A model generated the notes under the pieces. The model searched no databases. It was not told the origin of the DNA and was given only the letters and a program-made list of their open reading frames with translations. Made by a program: the position numbers and the translations under genes. 64,000 bases of DNA from assembly GCA_023078555.1 (NCBI GenBank), contig CM041202.1, forward strand, positions 3,964,022-4,028,021, written 5' to 3'. Below, piece by piece: positions 12,349 to 23,170 of the stretch; position 1 is the first letter of the stretch; the number at the start of each line of letters is the position of its first letter. The DNA is from Ulva prolifera (taxonomy: Eukaryota; Chlorophyta; Ulvophyceae; Ulvales; Ulvaceae).

Positions 12349-14327
12349 CAGTTGACACTGGTTTGCATGCGGCGCTACTATTTGATCATTCCCTCCATTC
12401 TCCTGCGTCCACGCATCCAAATGCTTGTTTGTACTCTTGCCGCATAGGTCCTCGTGCGTGGCCGCAAGCCCAACTTGCACAGTCGTTCATTCCCAAGTAT
12501 TCCGCTTAGTGACCATGGACCTCGCGTCCTAGACATTGACAGCCTAACGTTCAGCGCGGAGCTATGGTAGCTGATTAAACTGCAAAGAATCCATATCAAC
12601 GCTTAATTAAAATGTGTAATTACACTATCAATTTATTGTAATCTTGCTGATCCAAAGCAACACAAGTTACAGTAATTGGCTTTTTCCAATTAATTAATTC
12701 ATGCAATTGCTGCTTAGGGCCATTAGCTGAACTAATGCACATATTCTGCTGACAACGCCAGTTGTGGCGGTAGCCGCAGCGGTGCCGATTTAATTCTTAG
12801 TGTACACTACCTCTGATAGCGTGCCAGCATATTAGATTTCAATGATGTCACGTCATGTGCAGGAGTCGTCTCTTCGCGACGTCGTCATGCTTAGTGCCAT
12901 GTCACCATGCCTGTTACCCCAGGCACGCGCATTACCCCTGAGCACCCTCGATGAGACTAACCAGCGTCTTGACAAGATCAGTATTCTTATGCAGAGACCG
13001 AATCGGGGCTTCTGTTCCACATCTTTGGCATATCGTCGCAAAAGCTAACCACTTCTTGTATTACTGTTCAAGTTTGATAGCAGCCTCCGAGCTGCGACGG
13101 CACGCAATACGTAGTTGTTCCACGCATCCACACTTACTGCCACATCGACGTACTCATCACTGCCACCCTCTCAATCCAGTCTCTCTTGACAATCCGGACC
13201 ATAAGGCCGAGAACCAACAGGCTGCCGCCGTGGGTATAGGCTGTCGTTGATTATGGAATATTCTGTTCTGACAGGGAATATTTCGCCCGTCAACAAAACC
13301 AACTGACGACCAGATTGCGGCGCGCTACATATTACCCCATGCGGTGTGTGCTCACCACTCCCGCGACCGTGGAATCTCGAGTCGAGATTCTCGACAGAAC
13401 TGATCACCATGATGACGCAGCTACCGTGGCGATGGAAGGCTTCCGATCGGATTGTTGCTCGTCAATCCGTCATACGTCCTCAACGTCATCATACACTTTA
13501 CTGGCCTCTTTGTAACCATGTAGACAGGCTGTATGTTCAAGCCGATTGGCTTGCATGGCGCGACCTCAACCACACTTCAACATGCTACAACCACTGCCCA
13601 CAACATTGCGCAGTCTCCGGGAAGACAAGGCTATATGACATTCAAAACGATCACTTGTGGCACAGCTGCGACTAATCAGCAAGCATATCTGCAGCTGGAG
13701 ATCTGCAACTAGCAACTCTGTGGGTTGCTGGCAAATCATCCGTGAGAGCGGCCGCTGGCTGCAATTTATAGCCCTCTTCCATTCTATATTTCAATGCCTC
13801 TGCAGCCTTTGCTGCTGACCTTCATAGGTTTGCGCAAACATTCCTTGTGGATGGGATCACTGCGATTCCCATGATGGTGCAATACTATGTACGATGGTCA
13901 ATGGGATGGTTGAGAAGCACCCGAAAATGCAGTTTGTATGTGCAACCAAATCAGGTCACTCCTCTGTAGCCATTTGTGCAGCGTGTGCCCCCCCGGCATC
14001 TTGCTTTTCTATGCTTGCTGTCCATCGGCTGGCCCGGCAATTGCATAGATCGGTGTGGTTCAACAAGGGGTTCTGACAAACTGCAGCATTAATTTGCATA
14101 GCCTACAGCTACCCCGCTGTTCCTCAGCGAGCTCAAGTTCTCAAGGACGTTGCGGACATCCTTACAACGAAGACACGCGGCAACTACTGTACGACCCTTG
14201 CGTGAAGCATGAGAACTCCGATTCCAGCGATGACTAAAATAAACATGGGCTTCTCACATTGTTGATGTTCTACATGTAAGTCTCGCCGTCCAGCGCAATG
14301 GACCTGTCCAACGCGACGCGGCACTAG
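12349..14327. other. No gene seen
   Basis: Only short frames without recognisable motifs occur. Bases 13345-13410 resemble the reverse complement of 16310-16380 (shared CAGTTCTGTCGAGAATC and GCGGGAGTGG), so a small dispersed repeat lies on both sides of the 14336-16211 element. The stretch 12600-12720 is AT-rich. Nothing else stands out. Confidence 0.45.
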
Positions 14328-14335
14328 TCGGAAGC

Positions 14336-16211
14336 AGGGGGGTCTGCGCTCGGGCCATGCACACGTCCACCGGGAACGCGATCCACTCAGACATCGCCCA
14401 GGGCCCTGGGCGGTGTCTATGGACTCACAATAACATACTGAATGCACACAGGCGGTCGTCTCACGTCGCTGGGCGAAAGCAGCCTTTTCGTCGAAAAGCG
14501 TATGCATGCCTGGGCAGAATGACCCATTTCGCCCAGGGAGCGCCTACAGCGCCCAGCGCGTGCCCAGAGCGCGCCCAGTGAGCCTAGGACACCCTTATTA
14601 TGTTTATATTCACCAGTGGGACGTTATCGTTGATGTTATCGATTGCTGTGGAAAGCGTCCTAGCCGTTGTGACTTGTGGGGTCATGTACTGTCACATGTA
14701 GGCAGCTGCTCTGCGCGATTGGAGCGCTACGAAGAATCAATACAAGTGTTGTTCACTCTTGGGGATGGGTTGTTTTGTCGCTCTGCGGTTGATTGCTTCA
14801 GCGGCTCTGACCCCATTTCGTTCTGGCGTGTCCAGTACATGGCATGAGTATAAAACGACAGGCTTCAATAGACGTGCATGCCCAAATTATGGTACAGTCG
14901 GGATACCTTCTACGATACCGACAGCTGTGATCGAGGCTGATCAAGCGGCTGTCCACATGATGAAGGTCATTGTATTGACACCACATGGATGCAGCTGGCC
15001 TGGTTGATACATCTGGCATGTTTGACAGTATCATTTAGTTGCATCTAGATTGTATTGCAAGCGATGTCACATCTGAAGGATGCCAGTCAGGTTAAATGCT
15101 GATTGCATGGTAGCATTGTGCAAGAGGCAGAAAACCGATGCAGTTGACTGTTTACTGCTGTGAAAAATAATGCAAAAGAGTATTTACGCGAGAAGAAATC
15201 AGAATGCGCTCTGCATCAATGTCATGGGATTCTGAACTGCATCAGAGGTGTAGGAAAGCAAGAATGCCTGACATACAGCCTCTTTGTGTGCTTGCATCTG
15301 TGACCTGCCACATTACGCCCACTGATGGCATCACGATTGACCACGACTCACTCACGTGGATCGGTGCTGGTTGAACAGCGATAAGTTATTGCGTAGCGCT
15401 GAATACATTTGTGTGAATGAACATGCTGTCGCGACCGTCACAGCCAGATTCGCAGCGCCTCCGTGCCCTCCATAACGAGGAAGGAGCTGATATACACAGG
15501 TGAAAATTATGACTGCAATTTGTAGATCGCGCAGGGATCATTCTTGCCGTGGCTTTGATAAGCCGGTGTACGGCAGCGTACTTTCAATCACTGTGACGGA
15601 AGAACAATGCTGCCTTCCCCACCGAGATTAGAGATCCTGAGCCATCTGGGGCAAGTGGTTTTTGGTATGTGTACGTATATGCCGTGGTCGATTGGAATGC
15701 TATGTTGCGTCTTTCCTGACACAGCTGTTTTGCGTCTTTGCAAACTCACGAGGTGCAGAAACTGCACGCAAGTTCCGGCAGAAACCAACAGCAAAGCCGT
15801 CAGTCACTTAACTTCACTCAATCGCTGAGTCTGTGGTAGCTAAGCCGGTCTAGGCCGGCGTGGTGTCCGCTCTCCATGACTGCATCACAGACACGTCGGA
15901 CATACCCGCACGACACCGGTTGATAGGTCACTGAACATCCATGAGACATATGATAGTGTTTTTGGGGTGTTCTCAACCCACTGTGCTCACTGGGCGTGCG
16001 CTGGGCGCCAAATCCGCGTCCATGGGCGAAATCAGCATTTGGGGCGAAAACAGGCCTTTCCCAGGGCACTTTTCTACGTTTCGCCCAAGTACCGCCTGTG
16101 TGCATTCAGTATGTTATTGTGAGTCTATAGACACCGCCCAGGGCCCTGGGCGATGTCTGAGTGGCTCGCGTTCCCGGTGGACGTGTGCATGGCCCGAGTG
16201 CAGACCCCCCT
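14336..16211. mobile_element. hAT-like non-autonomous DNA transposon, 1876 bp
   Basis: The element is flanked by the 8-bp direct repeat TCGGAAGC (14328-14335 and 16212-16219), read as a target-site duplication. It starts AGGGGGGTCTGC and ends GCAGACCCCCCT. The inverted terminal repeats match over about 122 bp with only about three mismatches and continue as a weaker match to about 250 bp. They contain the palindrome GCCCAGGGCCCTGGGC. Eight-base duplications are typical of hAT and also of P and Zisupton-type elements. No transposase reading frame is visible inside, so it would need an enzyme supplied elsewhere. Confidence 0.85.
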
Positions 16212-16219
16212 TCGGAAGC

Positions 16220-16620
16220 CCCATGGAATCTGCACGTGTATGAGCCGCAGGAGCGACAACGTCTATCATTTTGGTCAGGATTTCCCCATCTTCCAGCTGC
16301 TTATTTAATGATTATGGTGCTCAGTTCTGTCGAGAATCCAGGCTAGCGGGAGTGGCGAGGGCACACCGGGCGGTGTAACATAGCATGGGCGCTGCAACGA
16401 GGGGTGCCTGTCAAACAAGCACTCCACGACAGTACCACCTGCGTGCACATATGCACGTCCATCACATGAGACAAGCCATGGCACCGGACTGAAGTCCTGA
16501 TTTGACTGCCGCCTGAGCTCATCGTTGATTATCATCAATCCTGATTGCAGCTTTTCAGTTTCCAAGCGAGCATCAGACACGCGTCTCGTTGGGTGGTGTG
16601 TGCGACTGCGTCACACCATC
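16220..16620. other. Upstream region of the Alfin-domain gene
   Basis: These 400 bases lie between the DNA transposon and the start codon of the Alfin-domain gene and should hold its promoter. I see no convincing TATA box close to the start codon. The left part (16310-16380) belongs to the small repeat shared with 13345-13410. Confidence 0.4.
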
Positions 16621-18062
16621 ATGGCACATCCTCGCTCTGTTCACGAAATTTTGGACAATGTATCCGGCCGCAAAGATGGCCTGCGCAAAGCGCTGACTGT
16701 CGGTGTGCAGCTTGTTTGATCGTCACGACATACGCCATACTACAGCGCACAACATTGCACCACTGATCGCAGATGTGGATCGATTTTACAGAGATTGCAA
16801 TCCGGAGAAAGAGAATTTGTGCCTCTATGGTGAGATATCAACCACTCTGTGGCTCCAGCTCTTTTGCTCGAGGATGGTCATTTATGGCAGTCGTGCTATT
16901 ACATCATCGGCTTGACCTGAATGTCTGTCTCAGGGGAACCTAGTGGAGCTTGGGCTCTTGACTTGCCAGCGGAAGAGGTTCCTGCCGAGCTGCCCGAACC
17001 GTGCTTGGGCATTAATTTTGCGCGAGACGGCATGGCAAGAAAAGAGTGGCTTGCACTCGTGGCTGTGCATTCAGACGCTTGGCTCATGTCCGTAGCGTTT
17101 TATTATGGGGCGAAACTCAATTCGGATCAAAGGTGCGCATCCGACCAGACCAGCACGCCTCGTTATGCTCTCACAAGCTGTTTTTCTGCAACGCCCGCTT
17201 CTTGTCATCGTCTCATAGGCCTTTCTGATGAAAAGCGTCGCTGCATTTGCGTACTTGCTGCATGTAGCGAGAAGGAGCTTGGCTCCTTGCTTCCTTACGT
17301 TTTTCTCCGTCCAGTGACAGCATCAAGGGCTCACATGTAAATGCGACCAGTTGGCGAGCCATCGCTGTAATTTCTACCCACTCCCTTTTCTCAGAAGGCC
17401 AAAAACTGCGTACAACAGCTCCTTGACGCGTCTTCCTGCTTGACTCCTGATTATCTCCTGCATGCGGAGGAGAAAGTTCATGTTGCGATGCTCGGGCATT
17501 GATCAGTCTGAAAAAATGTTGCAGTACAGCTCTTTGAGTAGCGTGTGCTGAAGCAATGCATTTTGCCGACAGCGCCATGGTCTCTGCAACATGGTAGCAT
17601 AATTCCGTTGTTTAGCAATGCACATGCAGTTGTTCTGATACATTATCGTCGCTGTAGGGTTCATTGTCGTGCATGTCAATGCTACGTCGACGACTTTGGC
17701 ATGGCTAGCGTAAGTGCACTTCAGACCTTGCCTTCTGTGATTCCACTCATTGATAACTGCAGGTCCCAAAGTAATAATGCCACGTCATGTTGCATTCCAA
17801 AACAATTCTGCTTGGTTTGTCAAGCAATTTGTGTCTTGACCGTGCCGTTTGATAAAGTGAACCACAGGATGGATGTGTATGGTGACTTGTGGATCCGATA
17901 CAGCATGCCCAACACAGGGGGGGCACAGGAGGAAGGTCACAGCAGGTGAATATACGCAGGAAGCAGCTGTTCAATCTGATGAACACAGAGCCCACACTGT
18001 TTGAAACAGTCACAGGGAAACGAGATGCTCAAGTCGGAAAGAGAGGAAGGAACGCCTCATCG
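16621..18062 (+). CDS. Alfin-like protein, N-terminal (DUF3594) domain
   Basis: Four exons with GT-AG introns join in phase: 16621-16702, 16773-16829, 16934-17132 and 17960-18062 (introns of 70, 104 and 827 bp). The 147 codons read through the whole Alfin N-terminal domain: [76 protein letters not shown] and FETVTG. In plants these nuclear proteins bind H3K4me3 through a C-terminal PHD finger and take part in chromatin regulation. The start codon gives [11 protein letters not shown], matching the family's usual beginning. No PHD exon was found downstream up to 19.5 kb. The last exon runs into a basic/Ser linker and a donor (CG|GTATGT), so the gene continues. Confidence 0.93.
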
Positions 18063-19160
18063 GTATGTACCTATAGTGGAAACCCAATTGATGCTGTGCC
18101 AGTTGCAAGCTCTTCTTCAGTATGGCTTCAGTCTGCCTCTCAGACGCAGTTTGAGGGGGATTCTGACACGCCAAGCGCTGCAAGAGTTGTCTCATATATA
18201 GGGCTGGCCTACTGGTATAAAGGTTTACCCATACCCATATGCCGGCATAAGTTCAAAATCAACCAAATAAGGGGTCCAACCTCATTATGTTGGTATATCC
18301 TGTAGAGGGGTATATTCCGGCTGCGATATACCCTTGCAGAATAGTATTCCCCGCAGCAAATGCTGCTGGGGCGCTCCCGCACAGGCTGTTTCATGTCAGT
18401 ATGTGCATAAGGCAGATGTAGAAGTAGCTCAGTGACCATTGAGTGGGCAGAAATATTGCGCATGCATCAGGGACGCAGCTCCCGGGGTTTCTGCCATTTC
18501 AAGTCTCTTCTGTTACACTGTCTCTATTGTTTATGTCTCGGCTCCTTTTGTGCCAGGTCCCCGCTGGTCTGCACAGCCCTTTGCCTGATGTATGACTTGC
18601 GTTTGAATAATTATGTTCTTGCCGCAAGCTGAGCATGTCATGGCGTGGCGGCGGTGGGAATAATTGCCACTCCGCGTATGGATATCCTCACTAAAACTCA
18701 CTGTAGCACCGGCAAGAGTTGTCGAGATGCTTCATGGCCTAAGATCATGGCATGTAACATTTCTTGTGGCATATGCATCTGCTTCATCCCTATGACATAC
18801 CTTCTATTTCTCAGGGACACGCCTAGTAATGCCAGCCCCATCGTATCCCCGTCATTATGTATGATGTCAATCCACATGGGCTTATGGCGCAGCTGACTAG
18901 CTTTTACATCGATGTTGCCAGTGCTGGTTGCGCTGAAAGCATACACATTTCTTCCCATCCAGCAGGCCCTTCGACATACAGTGTTTTGCTATACAAGATG
19001 AATGCGAGTTGTCCACTGTCATTCCGTGACTGTCTATATGCACAACGTGATAATCCCACCAAGCAGTGTCCCGGCCCTCAACATTCATGAGCACGCCGGT
19101 GCAGCACGATTTCAGCCTTACCTTATCTCGATGACCGCAGGAAGGCTTGTGCTAGTGCAG
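18063..19160 (+). other. Probable intronic region after Alfin exon 4
   Basis: A possible small exon at about 18151-18195 (after CTCTCAG) would encode the acidic linker TQFEGDSDTPSAAR in phase with the previous exon. Otherwise no coding segment is recognisable. In particular there is no Cys4-His-Cys3 arrangement for a PHD finger on the plus strand. A lone C-G-I-C near 18755-18770 lacks the remaining ligands. Confidence 0.4.
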
Positions 19161-19553
19161 ACTAAACGGAAGCTCGTCACTGAAGCAGATATTTGCACAA
19201 GCTTGAAGGGCAGCAGAGCTGAGGCACGTAGCGTGTGATTTTGCTGAAGCTCACAATTGCAACCTTGTGAATGCATCATCTCCATCATGTTTGCAGTTGT
19301 TGTGGCCTGATGATGGAAATTGGTACTCTGTCCTCATCAATGCTGTCAACGCCAAGAAGAGGATGGCCACGTGCGTTCTAATGTATCTCAGCATGTCCAC
19401 CGTAACATCGATGTGCTTGCTGCCATTTCCTCACAACTCCGATTATGCCGACCGTCTTTGACCTTGTGCAGGATACAGTACGATACGGGGGAGATTGAGG
19501 AATTGGATCTGACCGAAGTGATCCATGATGAGCAAATGTATCTGATTGAGTAA
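19161..19553 (+). CDS. Tudor-like domain, terminal exons
   Basis: Three exons join in phase: about 19161-19232 (TKRKLVTEADIC...), 19297-19370 and 19472-19553, ending at TAA. Introns are 64 and 101 bp with GT-AG ends. The protein reads LLWPDDGNWYSVLINAVN, then TIQYDTGEIEELDLTEVI and ends MYLIE. This resembles a Tudor/Agenet-type barrel: an aromatic W-x-D-x-x-WY strand, then Y-x-T-G-E-x-E-x-L-D-L. Such domains bind methylated histone tails or similar ligands. The nearest upstream coding exons are those of the Alfin domain, on the same strand and phase-compatible, so these may be the C-terminus of that gene. A separate gene is possible. The first of the three exons is the least certain. Confidence 0.6.
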
Positions 19554-20702
19554 TTTGTCTTCAGATATATGGGTGTTATGGCTAGCTGATGAGGACCTGC
19601 TCGACTTGGGATGGCCAGAGGCTGACCATGGCTGCCACACTGGACTAACGTCCAGAGCAGGCTACAATTCAATGGCAATACATTTTATATAGTCGATTAC
19701 CAGCGAATACGCACACTCGCCACTCAGTGTGATGATATTCACAAACTGTGCACCTTCTCTCAACTTTGATGTCCTTGCACAAGCCAAAATCAAAGTGAAC
19801 CTCAAGAAAGCTTTGTTGTGATTTGTGTAGCTAGGTTGACGTAGTAAGGGGCATATGGACCAATGAGCTATGCTGGATTCGTTTACCATGATCATCTGAA
19901 TTAAAATTGTGTGGATGCATTCACTGGATTTGAGTCGAATTTGTGGTTTGAAACAGTGGCACTGGTACCATTAACGCATTTCATATGCACTCGGCAGTGA
20001 CGTCGGGCAACCCCTACAAGGCCTGCGTGCATCAGGATCCAGGTGAAAGCAATAATGATGCCTTTGCTGTGATGCAAAACTCTGGTGTCACATGATAACT
20101 TGAGACAGGCAGTTGTTAGTGATGATAGTAACTGAGCACCATATTTTAAAAACATGAGCAAGTAATAATGATAAGTCTGCGGACCTCTGAGAGAACAATT
20201 GCAGAAGAAACAATCCCGGTGACATGTAATACCACAAATCTCTTAGAGTAAATACACTTGTCTCGGGGTAACGCAGTTCAAATCCCCCCTGTGTAATCAC
20301 CTACGCCACTGTCACTCGACATAGTGCGAGCGGCACATACCAAATTGAAGCCTCATGTGTCCTGGAAACACATGTCGGGACGTGTAACCCGGGCCGCGTT
20401 TGTCAAGCATTCAAGGAATCGTCGAACCCGGTAACGCTTGGCCACCTCACGGATGTACTGGGGTTTGCAAATTGTAGAAGTCAAGATTGGTACATATCTC
20501 AGCGATACTCCAAGCACAGCTCCAAGTGGTTGCTAGGGACAAGAACTCGCCCGCAATGCATACGCAAAGAATTTGGACATCAACATATTTATTTAGATTC
20601 ATTGGTACAACCTCACGGGTTTAGGCGGGAGGTGATATGTAAATTGGAGCAGTTGGATTCAGAGGGACAGTTCAGAGGGCTGTAACAAAAGGGAGAAGAG
20701 TG
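19554..20702. other. No gene seen
   Basis: No recognisable coding segment. A string resembling a tRNA B box (GTTCAAATCCCCC near 20280) has no matching A box or acceptor stem. The stretch includes the downstream flank of gypsy element 2. Confidence 0.4.
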
Positions 20703-20867
20703 TTACAAATAAAGTCCGAAGCTGTTCGATAGTACATGTGTATTTATAGGCTCCACAATGAGGCCTGTAGTTCAAACACAAAAATATACCAGTCTCTTCA
20801 ACTTCTGAAACCCTTGATACCTCAATAGGTCATGATCTCACTAAGTCAAGGACGGAATAACATAACA
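20703..20867 (-). repeat. Candidate 3' LTR of gypsy element 2
   Basis: In the sense (minus) direction, the purine run AGGGGGAGTAGT (20869-20880) directly precedes TGTTATGTTATTCC. This fits a polypurine tract followed by an LTR start. A TATA-like CCTATAAATA lies at 20741-20750. The block could end at TTTGTAACA (20703), giving inverted TGTTA...TAACA termini. The matching 5' LTR is not in the window, so the inner boundary is a guess. Confidence 0.4.
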
Positions 20868-22808
20868 ACTACTCCCCCTGAAGTCCGCAGACTCACAGTG
20901 ATCCACTGGGGTAACAAGGCAATAGCACAGCGTCATGCTGGCTCAAATGAATCTTCAAGATCTTCTTTCAAAAGGGTCCTAAGGTCTTCGTCCAGACGTT
21001 ATTAAACAAACGGCTGAGGTCTTCTTCTTAGGCAAAACATAGCCTGAAGGAATAAATCCAACCCGGATCTACGGTCAAGCTCCTGGAGCAGCAGTAGGTC
21101 GACTTCATCATCAGAGTCCACTTTATGCTCCGCTGTAGCTTCAGAAATGTAGAAAGACACCGGGTAGCAAGATATCTCAGAACTCCTGGGGAACTTCTTA
21201 TACTTCTTTATTAATTGCTGATCTTCTGGCGCCAGCAGTACAGACTGCGGCAGCCACAGAGTAGAACCATCTTTGCTTACCACGAGATACCTCGCGGAGA
21301 TGTCCAGCAATGACTGTAAGTCAGCCGGGGTGCGGCCATGCCGTCGCCTGTCCAGCACCTGTACCAAAGGATTGAAGACAAGATGCAGTTCAATTGGCGG
21401 AACATCAGGATCAAATTCCCGATCTGATTCCACACAGGGCGAACGCAAACACTGAACATTGATCATAATGTGAATGCCTGAATAGGCATCTGGAAGCTGG
21501 ATGCGATAAGCATTTGGTCCGACTACTTCAGTGATAGAGAATGGTCCCACGAAACGTGGAAGCACTTGCGAACCTGCGTATCAACGCAGCGCACTCTCAG
21601 GAATGAAGAAGCAATCTTCACAGTATCACCAACCTGAAACGCGATCAAGAGTAGTGATGTTTTGTGGACAACAATCATTTGTCTGGAATGCTCTATAAAG
21701 CGTAGCCCCTGGCGCAGCATACTGCCACGCTGTCGAAGCCGAGCGCCAACTTCATGACACTCACGCGAAACAGACATCGAATCGCGCAATTCTCTAGGAG
21801 ACCATACAAATTTGAGTCGATGAGGGGTGAAAACCTGTTGCACTGTGCAGAGTGTTGTGGTATGCATACAAGAGGGAAGTAACAAGCTCTTCCGAGTCTT
21901 CTTAATGCTTGGACACGAATGCACGCAACATAAACAAGAATTTACGATGAATATTCTCAGTCAGACCATCCGTTTGAGGACGGTATGCAGTGGAATGAAT
22001 AGCTTCACAGCTATAGCGCGCGTAACACGCTTCATGCGAATAGCAGTCAATCGCGAGTCACGGTCGCCCAGATTGCAATCAGGCAGACCTACCACGACAA
22101 CACTTTCTTAAATCAATGAACTGCTGAGTGCTCATGTGCTTGGTGCATGGTAAGGCAATAGACCACTTCGTGAAACGATCTAGGATGGCGAGGTAGCCAT
22201 CATTACCGCACTTGGATTTTGGAAGACCGCATACCCAATCGAGGGTGATCCAGCCGAATGGTCGCCGGGGAATTGGCTGAGGGTGCAGCTCGGGGGTGGG
22301 CTGAGGCATCGACTCGCTCCGCTGGCAGATGGAGCGGCTCCGCTGGCAGACCTGCGTATGTACTCCTGGACGGCAGCTGACATGTCAAGCCAATAGAAAT
22401 ATGGACCAGAGCATGATTAGTCTTAGCATATCCAAAATGCGAAATGACAACCTATTTCAATGTCATGGTAGTCATGGATCAACTTGGCACGCAGGTTGCG
22501 GAAGAATGGGACAAACAGTCGATGCGACCCTCCACAGACGAAATAAACCAATATGTGTTTGAAGCTGAAGTCTTTGTAGCGGGAAAACGCGCTCTTGCAA
22601 TCATGCGCCTACCTTCCTTGGTGGTGTGCAGTCCCGCTGTAACTTCAGACAGGCCGGTGTCGTATGGCACACAAGAAGCGACCAGCATAAGACGCAGGTC
22701 GTCGCGCCTAGACAAACCGTCAGCAAATGAGTTGACAGCGCCGGGAACGTATTCAACCGACAGATTGAACCCTTACAGAAACTGCTGCCATCTGACCTGT
22801 CGAGGAGA
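20868..22808 (-). pseudogene. Gypsy 2 integrase half, decayed
   Basis: The minus strand from 22808 down continues the RNase H end (LSPRQVRWQQFL, stop, GFNLSVEYVPGAVNSFADGLSRRDD). An integrase follows: a zinc-region piece near 22400 (YWLDMSAAVQEYI), then the core PFGWITLDWVCGLPKS and YLAILDRFTKWS (22265-22150). Frameshifted pieces of the rest of the core lie at 21924-21523, and a C-terminal domain at 21565-21002 (RFVGPFSITEVVGPNAYRI...). Many frame changes and stops show an old copy. The tandem GCTCCGCTGGCAGA near 22320-22350 interrupts the zinc region. Confidence 0.8.
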
Positions 22809-22811
22809 CAG

Positions 22812-23170
22812 GTAGGTAGAGAAGGCAGGGTAGCCACCCAGCCCGCAATGTCACCGACCCCACTGAGCCACGAGAATAATGAGTCTAATGCATACCACAT
22901 GACGCCCATGCAAGTACCATCATAACGGTACGTCGACGTCGTACATGGCCATTATGACATGCAACCAGGAAGGTTCGTTCCTAGGACGACAAGACCACAT
23001 TGCAAATGGCACGCACTAATCCAGAGAGACACGCGCATTCACCATGGTAAGAGCTGTGTCGTCACGGTACTTAATACACATACGTGTGTTTGTTGTGAAC
23101 GTGACACAGAGTAGATGGGTGAACAACAGCGGACGTTTGTGCAAAGACTGCTGTAGCGTGGGTCGTAAGC
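22812..23170. other. 5' region of the HUH element
   Basis: These bases lie between the left border of the element and the start codon of its OTU-Rep gene and should hold its promoter and left terminal sequence. No inverted or tandem repeat and no clear TATA box were recognised. Confidence 0.4.

Noticed and set aside
13345-16380. Inverted similarity between 13345-13410 and 16310-16380 as outer ends of a larger transposon
   Set aside because: The match is short and imperfect and no target duplication was found. The inner element at 14336-16211 has its own exact ends.
18740-18800. C-G-I-C string as a PHD finger of the Alfin-domain gene
   Set aside because: The other six metal ligands and the aromatic spacing are absent.
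20220-20320. tRNA-like B box (GTTCAAATC) on the plus strand
   Set aside because: No A box, anticodon loop or pairing acceptor stem could be found upstream.
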